Assembly (NCBI GenBank): GCA_023512835.1 | Contig: CM042090.1 | Location: 51,695,365 to 51,759,364 of the forward strand | Direction: 5' to 3' | From: Taxillus chinensis | Taxonomy: Eukaryota > Streptophyta > Magnoliopsida > Santalales > Loranthaceae | DNA length: 64,000 nt | Shown: positions 1 to 10,559 of the stretch, piece by piece | How the letters are laid out: each line of letters begins with the position of its first letter | Numbering within the stretch: the first letter of the stretch is position 1 | The notes under the pieces: generated by a model | Databases searched by the model: none | What the model was told of the DNA's origin: nothing | The model's input: only the letters and a program-made list of their open reading frames with translations | Made by a program: the position numbers and the translations under genes

Positions 1-713
1 AACAACGATAGGCTTAAACTAAAAATTGAAAGGCCCACATCAACGGTAGGCGTGAACTACAACAAATTGAAAGGCCCATAGCAACAATAGGCTCGAATTA
101 AAAATAGAAAGCCCACAACAACGATAGGCTTGAATTGAAAATTGAGAGGCCCACAACAATGATAGGCTTGAATTGAAAATGGAAAGGCCCACAGCAACGG
201 TAGGCGTGAACTACAACAAATTGAAAGGCCCACAGCAACGATAGGCTCGAATTGAAAATGGAAAGCCCACAACAACGATAGGCTTGAACTGAAAATTGAG
301 AGGCCCACATCAACAATAGGCTTGAATTAAAAATGAAAAGGCCCACAGCAACGGTTGGCGTGAACTACAACAAATTGAAAGGCCCGCAACAACAATAGGC
401 TCGAATTGAAAATGGAGAGCCCACAGCAACGATAGGCTTGAATTGAAAATTGAGAGGCCCACAGCAACGATAGGCTTGAATTAAAAATGGAAAGGCTCAC
501 AGCAATGGTAGGCGTGAACTACAACAAATTGAAAGGCCCATAGCAACGATAGGCTCGAATTGAAAATGGAAAGCCCACAGCAATGATAGACTTGAATTGA
601 AAATTGAGAGGCCCACAGCAACGATAGGCTTGAATTAAAAATGGAAAGCCCACAACAATGATAGGCTTGAATTGAAAACGGAAAAGCCCATAGCAATGAC
701 AGGCTTAAACTGG
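1..713. repeat. Tandem array, 38-39 bp units in a 154-bp higher-order repeat (element A 3' UTR)
   Basis: Degenerate 38-39 bp units of the form AGGCTTGAATTGAAAATTGA followed by GAGGCCCACAGCAACGAT run from the window start to about 713. One variant, containing GGCGTGAACTACAACAAATT, recurs with its GGT at 45, 199, 353 and 507, exactly 154 bp apart, so four subunits form a higher-order unit. The array continues off the left edge. By position it corresponds to the arrays of elements B and C, between the ATGCAT tract and the polypurine tract of a Tat-like element on the minus strand. Short ORFs through it are by-products of the repeat. Confidence 0.9.
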
Positions 714-1771
714 ACAGACTTGTTGGAGACATCAATTGGTATTTGGGGGAAATGCTTTGGGGAATTGGTGAGCTTGGGAAGTAACCCAATCTGGGCTCCC
801 TTTATGAGTTCACTCAAGGAGATCGCTCTACGAGGTGATCCAAAAAAGGAAAAAAGTTTGTTCACGTGCCAAAAGGATGCGTTTAGAGCTTGGGGAAATT
901 GCAAAGAAAGAGTTATACAGTTGAACAAAGAAAGCTAGGATAGCTTGATGAGAAGCTTGCTGAGTATGAGCTCTTAGGATCTTCAGAGGCGACAATATTC
1001 TTGAAATTACAGAGTATGCTGAATGTATGCAAATGATGCACGGAATGCAATGTGCTGTATGCGAGGATGCATAAACCCCAACCTGTGGTGCCATATGATG
1101 CAATGTGATGCGATGCGATGTATGCATCGAATGCAATGTGATGTTTTGGCAAGGGCTAGAGATTTATCTCAATGCTGTTAGAGAGGTTGGCTAACATTCA
1201 ACTTGTTGGGGAACAATTTTCTCTGGCTGGGGAGTCTGCTCTATCTTTGCTGGGGAACTCCCTTTTGTGGATGAAGCGTCTGTTTAATTTAGCTTCGCCG
1301 CATTAAGGAGCTTGGCCTGACGACTTCTCTAGGGATAGTGATATTCTGTGGAGATATGGGTACTCTGAGTTGGGGGACTTAATTTGTTTAGGGGATTTTG
1401 AGCTTCACCCTACTCATAAGGCAATGCTGAAAGAGCCTACTGGGGATTTAAGATATTCTACTTAAATGTGAAATGAAGAAATATGATTAGGGATATAAAA
1501 CGGGATTTTGCTGGTTTGATCCTACAAAACATATTTACATCATAAAAAGTGCCCTATTGTTATAATCTGATAAATAGAACTACAAGTCTTTAAAAAGCAT
1601 AATATACAAATTTGATTCAAGTGTGCCTTAGGTTTGACCAAGTCTTCTACTGTTTGTAGCTACTATGCTGTTTCCATTGTTTACAACAGACCCCGTTTCA
1701 TCTGATGTTGATCCTTCTAGATTCTGGCTGATTTCACCCTTCCGACTTTGTTTTTGGCTTTGTATTTTACC
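714..1771 (-). other. Element A 3' UTR, non-coding, with ATGCAT-rich tract
   Basis: No coding signal is visible here. Positions 1010-1145 are dense in ATGCAT, GATGC and GCAATG words, matching in kind and relative place the tracts at 35865-35920 (element B) and 10390-10540 (element C). Positions 1150-1500 hold GGGGA-rich sequence with no clear feature. I assign the stretch to element A because it lies between A's integrase end and its tandem array. Confidence 0.6.
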
Positions 1772-1799
1772 CTTGGTGCCCTTTCGGGTTTTCACCAAG
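1772..1799 (-). ncRNA. Predicted 28-nt GNRA-loop hairpin, copy A1
   Basis: On the element's sense (minus) strand the outer stem is CTTGGTG with CACCAAG, then an AAAA bulge on the 5' side, an inner stem CCC with GGG and a GAAA tetraloop. It is followed by GGTAAAATACAAAGC. The same structure recurs in copy A2 and in elements B and C. It lies about 120 nt after the integrase stop. It is a structural cis-element by inference; its role is unknown. Confidence 0.6.
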
Positions 1800-1848
1800 T
1801 CCACCTTTGTTTGCTTCTTTGTCTATTTTTAGAGCTTTGTATTTTACC

Positions 1849-1876
1849 CTTGATGCGCTTTCAGGTTTTCACCAAG
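1849..1876 (-). ncRNA. Predicted 28-nt hairpin, copy A2
   Basis: The sense-strand outer stem is CTTGGTG with CATCAAG, one G-C pair becoming a G-U wobble. The loop is GAAA, but the inner stem (CCT with GCG) is weakened. GGTAAAATACAAAGC follows as in A1. The copy starts 77 bp from A1 and lies about 45 nt after the integrase stop. Confidence 0.5.
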
Positions 1877-1920
1877 TCCACTCATCACAGGAATGAGAAT
1901 CTTGTTGAGAGGTATGAGAG

Positions 1921-2530
1921 TTAAGCATAGAACTTTTTCACCGCATCGCTATTCACTGGGTTAGGGAGCTCATCACCATCCATTCTAGCAAGCATTAAGG
2001 CACCTCCTGAGAATGCTTTCTTCACCACATATGGGCCTTCATAATTGGGAGTCCACTTGCCTCTATGGTCATGTTGAATTGATAAAATCTTCTTGAGGAC
2101 GAGGTCACCCGCTTGAAAGCTTCTGGGCTTCACCTTTTTATTGTAGTTGTTCATCATTCTTTGTTGATATAGCTGTCCTCTACAAACAGCTGCCAGGCAT
2201 TTGCCTTAGATTAAGTTCAACTGCTTATAACGACTTTGGGCCCATTCTGCTTCTTCTAGCTGAGTATCCTTGAGTACTCAGAGGGAAGGTATCTCCACTT
2301 CGACAGGTAGAACTGCTTCCATACCATAAACCAAAGAAAACGGAGTTGCCCCAATTGATGTTCGCACTGAAGTACGATAAGCATGCAAAACATATGGTAG
2401 TTTCTCATGCCAATCTTTGTATGTCTCAGTCATCTTTCTGATAATGTTCTTAATGTTCTTATTGGCTGCTTCAATTGCTCCATTCATCGTGGGGCGATAG
2501 GGAGTTGAGTTACGGTGTTGAATTTTGTAT
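1921..2530 (-). pseudogene. Element A: C-terminal integrase remnant (Ty3/gypsy, Tat-like)
   Basis: Integrase joins element cDNA to host DNA. Here only the end of the catalytic core and the C-terminal region survive: the segment opens at KIQHRNSTPYRP, carries the catalytic Glu in MNGAIEAANKN, then AYRTSVRTSIGATPFSLVYG, and ends after the block WTPNYEGPYVVKKAFSGG at SDAVKKFYA. The zinc finger and both catalytic Asp residues are missing. The core stops after EVEIPSL (TGA near 2278) and again before the C-terminal block, so it is not functional. It aligns closely with the element B integrase at 36780-37751. Upstream it is fused to the gag-pol linker by a deletion near 2530. Confidence 0.9.
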
Positions 2531-2884
2531 GCTCCATTCATCCTCCAGTGTTGGCTCAATGTCTGGTTCGACAACCTTTTCTTTCCTTGCTCTGTCAACC
2601 ATATTAGGGGCATAAGCCCGACCACTCCTAGTCTTCTTTTCTGCTGCGGTGGCTCCCTGAACTACCTCACAGTCATAGTTCCATCGGACTGCATTATCCG
2701 TCTTGTAGGGGAAAGGGGCAGGAACCCGTATGGCGAGAGGTGTAATTCCATGTGGCAGTAGTGAGATTTCTGGAGTCTTAACATTCAAGACAAGGGGGGT
2801 TGGCACCCACGATGGTTTGTATGACATGTCTCCTTGGATCATGTGGCTTTGACTGTCTACTTCTCCTCTTGAGAATTCAATCAT
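2531..2884 (-). pseudogene. Element A: gag-pol linker region, truncated
   Basis: The minus-strand frame includes PAPFPYKTDNAVRWNYDCEV and KKTRSGRAYAP, a segment that lies between gag and protease in Tat-like elements and has a decayed counterpart in element B around 41700-41880. It ends abruptly at EPTLEDE, where integrase sequence begins. Comparison with B, where the same two points lie near 41700 and 37390, indicates that roughly 4 kb of protease, RT, both RNase H domains and the first half of integrase have been removed. Confidence 0.8.
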
Positions 2885-4128
2885 TCTCTAGTCCATGAGT
2901 TTTTGCACCACCTTGGAAAACTCACTACATTCTGCGATGTCATGTCCCCGTGACATCTTGTGATAAGGACATTGTTTTTCCCCATCTGTTCCCTTTCCTG
3001 CCTCCGGCGTGTCTTTAGCAAGTATATAGCCATGCTCCTGTAGCAAGGTAAACAAATATGTTTTCTCCATTTGTACTTGGGAGACCTTCTCCAGTCGTCC
3101 TTCATTCTCAATACTAGCAACATTGTTGGAGTGTTCTGGGAGAGGATTGCTGTTCACATTTGGTGTCCCGATCAGTGCAGAAAAATCTAGCCACTTCGCA
3201 TCCTTCAATGCCTGAACCTTCCTTTTGAATGTTATACAATTTTTGATATCATGTCCAGCTCCGCCTGCATGATATTCACATCTGGCATTTGGCTTGTACC
3301 AGGCCGGGGGAGGAGTCTTTATTTCTCCCAAGGGTATAGGGGTTACCATCCTTGCCTCTAAGAGGTTGGGGTATAATTCCGCATAATTCATTGGAATTGG
3401 GTCAAACTCTTGTCGTGGTTGATGGAGAGCCTGATTCGCTCCTGCCTGTTGAGTCTGGGCCCTTAGTTGCCCCTGTCCTTCGAACGTAGGTCTCGGTCTG
3501 TCTGGAGCTGATGTCCTTGGTTGCTCTTGGTACGGTGCTCCCGATTGAAATGGGTTTGGTGCCATCGGATATGGAAATGGAACCCCTCCTTGTGGTAAGT
3601 AGGGAGTGAATTGGGGAGCAGGAGCAGGTGCAGCATAGGCAGCTACTGGTGACCCTCTGTAGCACCCTGGTGCTTGGTAGAATGTTGGTTGTATCGGCGG
3701 GTGCGATGGGTATACCAGGTTGGTCTCATTTTCCTTCTTCTTTGCAGGTGGTTGGAACCTCTTTGATGCCTCAGCCACATCACCCTTTAGCTTTCCACCT
3801 TTAATTCCGCTTTCTACACGTTCGCCGGATGCGACCAAGTCTGCAAAGCTGCTGGAGACGTTGCCGATCAATTTCTCATAGTATACGCCTTTAAGTGTGT
3901 TGATGAATAGAGTGGTGAGTTCTCTTTCTGTAAGAGGAGGTTGGACCTCCACAGTGGTCTCTCTCCATCTCCGTGCATAATCCTTGAAGCTTTCGTCGTA
4001 TCCCTTTTCAAAGGACTGCAGGGTTAGTCGATCCAGCGCCAGTTTGATTACATGTTTGTATTGTGCCAAGAAGGAGGTAGCTAATTCCTTCCATGTCTTG
4101 ATGCGGTTTCCATTTAGCTGAAAGTACT
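2885..4128 (-). pseudogene. Element A: gag, 3' portion (capsid end and two zinc knuckles)
   Basis: Gag is the structural protein of the particle. This open stretch starts at FQLNGNRIKTWKELATSFLA, continues through the capsid (ALDRLTLQSFEKGYDESFKD, QPPLTERELTTLFINTLKGV, SSFADLVASGERVESG), a Pro/Gln-rich linker, and two zinc knuckles, CEYHAGGAGHDIKNC (about 3210-3274) and CPYHKMSRGHDIAEC (about 2930-2980). Both are C-X2-H-X5-H-X4-C rather than CCHC. The reading frame is intact over 410 codons. The apparent start inside 4129-4159 is false: that DNA is the LTR of element C, which split the gene. The 5' portion of gag is at 14560-15141. Confidence 0.9.
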
Positions 4129-6611
4129 TGTTGGACCCCATTTTGTCGGGGTTGGACATACTAACCTATTTTATATAGTTATCTGCCCATGCCATATCTT
4201 GTAAACAGGTCCAGGAAAGCCCAAAGTTAAGAACCTCTACTACCAGCCCCTAAAGTGCCCTAAGACCAACGCCAAGTGATAGAGGATGAAATTTGGAGAC
4301 TAACGCACTTGACCAAGCTCAATTCTGATTTAAAATGAAGAAGTTATGGCCAAAACAATTTTCATCCGAAAAAGTAACTTTGCCAAAAGACGGTCAATGG
4401 CCCTGGTCAAATTGCCCGAAAATGTGCACGTGAGGAATAGTCCGAAATGTCTACTTAGGCAAATACGGGTCTTCCTAAACAATCCCTGAAAGGTCGTCCA
4501 TTTTGGTATTTTAAGTGGGGGTAAAAGGGTAATTAAAAGTTTAAAAAAAAAAACTCGAAGTGTCGGCAGGTCGAAGCCTCGAAGACCCGAAGCCTCGAAG
4601 ACCCGAAGCTTCGAAGACTCGAAGCCTCGAAGCCTTGAAGCCCCACTGCCAACACTCCGACCTTCGACTCGCCCCATCGACCTTCGACCCACCAACCTTC
4701 GAAGCTTGTAAGCCTGCTGGCACTTCGACCCTTCGCCCTTTGCCCTTCGACCCACCGACCTTCGACCCTTTGACCATTGACCTTCGACCTGCCAACACTT
4801 CGACCTTCGACTCGCCCCATCGACCTTCGACCCACCAACCTTCGACCCTTTGACCGTTGACCTTCGACCAGTCGACACTTCAACCCATTAACCATTGACC
4901 TTCGACCCATCGACCTTCGACCCACCGACACTTCGACCCTTTGACCCGTTGACCTTCGCTGTGTGGCCTCTTTCACTGGCATTCTCGCTGGCTACTCACG
5001 GGACACGTTTTATTAGCTGGCCATTTTTGTCAGAGATGCTTTTCAATGCCTGTCTGTCACATGTGCTCACAAAAAACGAAAAAGCAATCACAGACCCCCT
5101 GATTTTATGCACAGGTCGTCCAACCACTAGACAAAAGCCAGAATCTTACAATTAAAAATGCTAGCATTCATAATAGAGCATTAAATGCTGCAATCAATGC
5201 AATCCAGCCAAATTGAGCCAGCTCTTTAAAACCAGTCTTCTGTCCACGCAAAAACACTGAGAGTTTGGCCAAGAGAAAAAAGGGGATTGGCACACAGAAA
5301 AGAAAAAAACAGAGAGAGATTTGTACACAAAAAGGAGAGTTCGGGAAAGAAAAAAAAAAACAGAGTTCAGCCCCCAAAAAAAAGGAGGCCCGAAGGACAG
5401 ACCTGAGAACTCGTTGACGAAAATTGCTTCCATTCTTTCTCAATTTCGCCCAACTCCTACAATCAAAAAAAAAAAACAAAAAAACAAAAAAGAGAAGACA
5501 GTCTGATTCCTTTTTTCTTTCCTTTTCCCCCACTTCTCTCCTCACTATACCAACCCTCATACATATGCTCTCCCCATTTCAAACCCAGAAATTCTGAAAT
5601 ACCATTATCATTCCCCCAGTTCTGTTTTCTTCTCTTTTTAGCGCATAGCGCAACAATACCAAAATCAAAAAAAAGGGGGATAGCAAAACGAAAAGAGAGA
5701 GACACAGGTTTATATGAAGTTCCGGCCAGCAGTGTTCAACCTCCAGCCCAAGTTCAACTAACCAGTCTTTGGAGACTCGCCCTCCCGCTAACGTTGCCAC
5801 TACCGGAGTCCCAATCCAAAGCCCAAGTCGGTTTCATTATTATTATTAGTTTTGCTAACTGAATATATTTCTTAGCGGTTGTGTTATGATTTAATTTTCT
5901 TCCTTGCTTTTAATTTCGTTTAGTTTTTTCATTTCTTGTTTTCTGTATTTCGTTGTTCTTTTCTTCATTTTATTCAAGTTGTAATATGTAATAGTTAATG
6001 ATAAAAAAAACCAAGAGAGAGAGAAAAAAAGGAGAAAAAAAGAGTGGTTTCATTCTGTTTGTGGATGTCACAATCACACGCTTGACATTTATGTTGTTTT
6101 AGTCATAGTCAGTCAAAAAACCAAAAAAAGAAGACAAATAGGAGTTTTCCAAAACAAAAAAAACATTTTCCAATAAATAAATAAATAAAAATGTTTTAAA
6201 CCAAAACCAAAACTTTAGGATTTCATTTTCCACTTCAAACAAAAAAAAACATTTAGGATCTCCTTTAGACACTTAGGGCAAATCAATTTTAACTACAACT
6301 TAAACAAACAACTTAGCCAAATAAAAAAAAACTTAGATTTTGGGAAAACGATAATGTCTTCACCCAGTCAAAAACACTGAAAAACAAATAGAAACCTCCT
6401 CCTCCTATAGGTACCAAAAGGGCACTGTAGGGGTGCTAATCCTTCCCTACACGTAACCAACCCCCAAACCCTTATCTGGTAATGTAGACCACACACATTT
6501 TTAGGTGACCAACTGCACCCCCAAAAATAGTTGGTGGCGACTCTAAATTTCTCATCATTGGTTTAGTTTGAGCTCACCCCAAATGGGCCCGGACGAAAAC
6601 CGGTGATGACA
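4129..6611 (+). repeat. Element C 5' LTR
   Basis: This 2483-bp LTR starts TGTTGGACCCCATTTTG and ends GGTGATGACA. Its partner is 12056-14559. It contains a CGAAG/CTTCG minisatellite (4556-4960), several poly-A stretches and a conserved 3' end with GGTACC and GCGACTCTAAATTTC. The partners differ by scattered substitutions and small indels, so the insertion is not very recent. Confidence 0.92.
4556..4960. repeat. CGAAG/CTTCG minisatellite inside the C 5' LTR
   Basis: The first quarter is built of repeats such as TCGAAGCCTCGAAGACC and the rest of repeats such as CCTTCGACCCACCGA, so the two parts are partly complementary and could fold on themselves. The same tract is at 12480-12890 in the 3' LTR and, much longer, at 33950-34980 in element B's LTR. 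Long ORFs on both strands here are low-complexity artefacts. Confidence 0.8.
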
Positions 6612-6613
6612 GC

Positions 6614-6631
6614 TGGCGACTCTGCTGGGGA
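6614..6631 (+). promoter_or_regulatory. Primer binding site of element C
   Basis: TGGCGACTCTGCTGGGGA begins 2 nt after the LTR's terminal CA. The leading TGG fits pairing with a tRNA CCA end. The tRNA is probably an Arg species, as reported for Ogre elements, but I cannot confirm that from this window. Confidence 0.7.
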
Positions 6632-7682
6632 CTACACTTAGAGGGTTAGGCCTAGTACTAGGATTGGGAGGTTTCCTTTTGTTTTTACGTGCTTTTTTGT
6701 TTATTTATGATAATTATGATTTATATGCTTTAATACCATGATAGTTGTGATTTACTGCTTTCTATACCTGTTACATTCATGTATAACCCTACACCCGGGT
6801 TTATTACAATTTAGGTTAGCAAGGTTTAGTACTGAACCTTGCGCATTGATCATCATCCACAATAGGGCCCCGGACTCCTCACTCAAGCTTGAGGTTCTTT
6901 TAAGGCACGTCCTTTTAAGAGCCCCCTCCAGTAAATCCCATGGTGTACGGAGCCCTTTATTGAGGAAGTTTGGGAACCAGCGAATAAGATAGGTGTAGCA
7001 ATAGAAGCCCATCAGGGGCATTGACCCACATGTTGTTTGCTCATTACATACCATGCTAACCATTTGTTTGTAGGGTAGTCCTTAAGCCATCCCTTGCATA
7101 AATGATTTGTCTTACTATTTGTTTTTTCTTTCCCATCTGTTTCCCTTGCTATTGCTATATACTGTTCGATTTATCTCATACAACTGTTCATAATTATTCT
7201 TTTGAGTTAACTCTATCCTACAAGGAACCACATTGTTACTTCCCATGTTTATTTGAACATAGGACGCATGTTCTGTTCCATTCCACCCCATACATAGTCT
7301 TGGGTCACATAGACCATCGCGTTACTAAGTGTCCCTTCATTCCCCACTCAACACGCGCATTGCATCACTCGGACATGTAGATCCCTGCATACATGTTTAC
7401 CCACACACACAATCATGCATACGTACATAGGGATCTGCTTTCATATGTTGCAACATTTAAACATATAGCTCCATGCATACATACATGTCAAAAAAAAAAT
7501 TACATACATGTTTGTGTGCACATATGCATATATACATGTCAAAAAGAGCAAAAAAAAAAAAAGCAAAAATGAGAAAACATCCAACAAATCAAAAGGGGAG
7601 CTTATCACAGTCCACTTCTGCCACAGCTAAGATTGTGCACTAATACTACCTCAGATCCCGACAATAACAACCATCCACTTTA
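6632..7682 (+). other. Element C untranslated leader
   Basis: No ORF is supported. Positions 6738-7080 match, in reverse complement, 29766-30140 of element A, so this is the conserved leader of the family. In A the leader is followed by ORF1; C has no ORF1. Positions 7380-7570 are rich in CATACATG words and A-runs. Confidence 0.7.
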
Positions 7683-8667
7683 ATGGCAGAACTAGCAGAA
7701 AACAGATTTGCTAGTTTGGAGCAAGGCCAACAAGAACTGCAAAATCAAATGAAGACCATGATGGAAATGTTGACCAAGATGGCGGCAGACAAAGACAGGA
7801 GTCCCACAAAGATGGCCACTGGACAGTCCCCACGGCAAGCACAAGAGGCAGCATTACCTCCCCATTTCATACCAGTACCCCCACAGGAGTTCAATCCATC
7901 GAACATGAACCCCGGGCCTTCTCATCAGGTCCAATTTACCTCTCCTGCTCCAAGCAACATGGCCGAAGCAATGGGACTTCATGTACCTCAGGAAGGTGAT
8001 CAGTCACTATCAATGAAGAAGCTCGAGGAAAGACTCAAAGCAGTTGAAGGAGAAGAAGCTTATGGGATGATTAGTCCCCAAGATTTGTGCTTGGTTCCCG
8101 GCATCATTTTGCCACCAAAATTCAAGGTACCAAACTTCGACAAGTTTAATGGGTCCCAGTGCCAATTTTGGGACATACCCCAGTTTGTATCCCACACCTG
8201 GACCCTATCCAGGTCCACTCCCAATGACAGCCTATGCAGCACCGATGCCTCCATACTTAGCATAACGACCACCAGGGGGAGCTCCTTATAGTCTTCCACC
8301 AAATCCAGCTCCAACTATACAACTAGAACCCCAACAAACCCCTGCTAGGCCAAGCCAAACCACCAATAGACCTAGGGAAGAATTTGATAAGCTCCCTATG
8401 ACCTATTCTGAGCTGTATCCACGACTCCTGGAAGCCAGAATGGTGGCTCCAATTTTGGCAATAGAAGTGAAACAGCCACCCCCTGTCTGGTACAAGTCAA
8501 AGGCCCGATGTGCCTATCACAGCAATGGAGCAGGGCACGACATTGAGAATTGTTTTGCCCTCAAGAAAATTGTCCAACAGTTGGTAAGGGCCAAATGGCT
8601 GGACTTTTCAAAATCTTCCGAACCAAGTGTTACCTCAAACCCATTACTAGAACATCCAAGCCAGTAA
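7683..8667 (+). pseudogene. Element C: gag with capsid core deleted
   Basis: The start codon at 7683 opens a gag N-terminus (MAELAENRFASLEQGQQELQ, then a probable coiled coil and PQDLCLVPGIILPPKFKVPN) that matches A's gag at 14944-15141 and 14560-14922. At about 8160, just after FDKFNGSQC, the sequence jumps to the Pro/Gln-rich linker in another frame, so the capsid core present in A and B is missing. The downstream frame (8398-8667) keeps MTYSELYPRLLEARMVAP and one knuckle, CAYHSNGAGHDIENC, of C-X2-H-X5-H-X4-C type, ending at TAA 8665. It probably makes no working Gag, though the leader and 5' gag could still serve as a packaging signal. Confidence 0.85.
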
Positions 8668-9572
8668 GCAATGGCGCCACAGAAATAAAACATAACCAGG
8701 TTTATGATGTTGTGAGAAAGCTCTCTGGGGATGTGGCAATTCTCTGTTGTTTTGTGTGGGTTCATAAAAACAATCACTCTTGTTTGGTTTTATTAAGTTT
8801 ACGTTACCTACAATTTTTTGTGTGCAATGTCTATCACAACTTGTTTACTCTTTTGACATGGGTAGTAAGTCCAAATCGGGGAACATCAAGCAAAGGAAAC
8901 CTAAGCCATTTCAGTTCTACCTTGAACTCCATGGAGATCAGAAGGGCATGTCAGCATAAAAGCCAACAAAAATGCTCTCATTTCAAACTGGGGCACAACA
9001 GAATTCCTTCTGTCATTGAAAGTTCCTTCTTGTACGCTTTGAGAAAAACTTTGATTGTTTAAAATGAAGAGAGGCCATCTTTCACTACCTCACGATACTA
9101 CCCTCACTACCCCTTTTGAGCCTGACTAAAATTTTTTCTTATGCAAAACCTGATCCATAGTTCACCCCACACTGGGGCCAGTTTCGAATATCAAGATTGC
9201 ACACAGGGGCAATTATCGAGTAAAAAAAAAGAGAGAATGAAAGAACAAAAAAGGAAATATTTTGAAAATCATAATCCCATATTGGGACAATTTTGTGATA
9301 TCCCCTGACACTGGGGCAACAAAAATCATTCGAGCAACAATAATGTCCCACACGAGGGAAAATTCTTGACAAACAAAAAGGAGAGTCCAGTTTGAACTAT
9401 GGATCACAACCTGCCTAGAATAGGTTTGAGCCTATTATATCCCTTTCTTGATAAACCCAGTAGCCCAGCCTACGTTATAGTCCTAAAAAGTCCTCTCAGA
9501 TTAAATGATCAAAGTTATTTCTCATATGCTCAAGTCAGCATAGCGCTACAGAGATCAAGGATTCAATGCGGA

Positions 9573-9600
9573 CTTGATGATAACCCGCAAGGTCATCAAG
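9573..9600 (+). ncRNA. Predicted 28-nt GNRA-loop hairpin, copy C1
   Basis: The outer stem is CTTGATG with CATCAAG, perfect 7-bp pairing in which the G-C pair of A1 is replaced by A-U, a compensatory change. The loop is GCAA, another GNRA loop, closed by C-G pairs. The conserved follower GGTAAAATACAAAGCC starts at 9601. Confidence 0.65.
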
Positions 9601-9658
9601 GGTAAAATACAAAGCCACCTACAAGGTAGAAGGAACAACAAGCATAAAACAAGGCAAG

Positions 9659-9687
9659 CTTAGTGAAAACCCGAGAAGAGCACCAAG
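9659..9687 (+). ncRNA. Degenerate hairpin, copy C2
   Basis: CTTAGTG is set against CACCAAG with one mismatch, a CCC arm, a GAGA (GNRA) loop and one extra nucleotide. The conserved follower is degraded. It lies about 86 bp after C1, similar to the spacing of the copies in A and B. Confidence 0.4.
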
Positions 9688-10559
9688 AGCAAAAGTTGGA
9701 GCTAGAAAAAGAAGGGTAAGCACTCAAGGCCCGAGAGTAACCAACATCGAGCATCTGGCCTGACACACTTAGGCACCCCACTACCAACCTCAACCAATCC
9801 TTTCCGATCAAATCCCTACACCACAAAGCACACAAACAAGCCAACTAGCCATCAAGAGCTCCACTCAGTCCCTAAACCTTAGAAGTGGGCAAGTAGGCAA
9901 GATCCTCAACCTAGCCCCAAGCACCAACTCAAACCATCGGAATTCCTGTTCAGCTCAGTAACCTAGAGTCTCTTAACCCTCAAATACAACTACAAGGTCA
10001 AGCTGAAAGTTATACTCAGATACCCCAAAACATTATTACCTCTATTAGAAGAGGACAACCAGTTGTGACTGTACATTGCATACTCCAATAAAAAAAAATA
10101 AAAAATAAAAAAAATAAACAAAAATAAAAAACCACAAATCATTTTCATCAAATTTTGCGTGCATTTGTTTCAAAAAGCCTATTCCCCAGTAGGTTTCCTC
10201 AGAAGGTCATTTAACAACCTTGGCCCAACCATGGTCCAACCAGATAACAACCCCAGTGGAAAGTTGCCTCCAAAAATCAAGTTAGTCCCTCAGCAAGCCA
10301 AACTTCAAAACAGCTACCAGATCATTTCTCTTGCACGAAGACAGTATCCCAACATCACCAGCGGATTAAGCTCCCATAACAGATCATGCAACCACCAGGC
10401 ATACATTACATAACCATGCATATATTACACAAGCATCAGACGTTATCTCTCATTGCGTTGTGCATGCATGCACCTTTCATACAAGTATCAAACAATCATT
10501 ATAGCAACATGCATCATCATGCATCATCACATACAACATCAAACCCGGGGCAGTCTGGG

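Larger units (their letters stand above)
8668..10559 (+). other. Element C internal non-coding region
   Basis: Pol is expected here but none is seen in any frame. The region holds repeated CACTGGGGCAA-like words (9160-9330), two hairpin copies (9573-9600 and 9659-9687), an A-rich low-complexity stretch (about 10088-10130) and an ATGCAT-rich tract (10390-10540). Confidence 0.75.

Noticed and set aside
57..930. ORFs with repeated FNSSLSLLWAF
   Set aside because: They are translations of the 38-39 bp array.
4606..4625. Heat-shock element (GAAGCTTC) in the Tat LTR, as in the ONSEN copia element
   Set aside because: Only isolated matches occur within a CGAAG-rich repeat, where such strings arise by chance.
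4330..4982. Long overlapping ORFs on both strands rich in Arg/Gly/Val/Ser
   Set aside because: They come from the CGAAG/CTTCG minisatellite in the LTR; the same low-complexity frames recur at 12426-12914.
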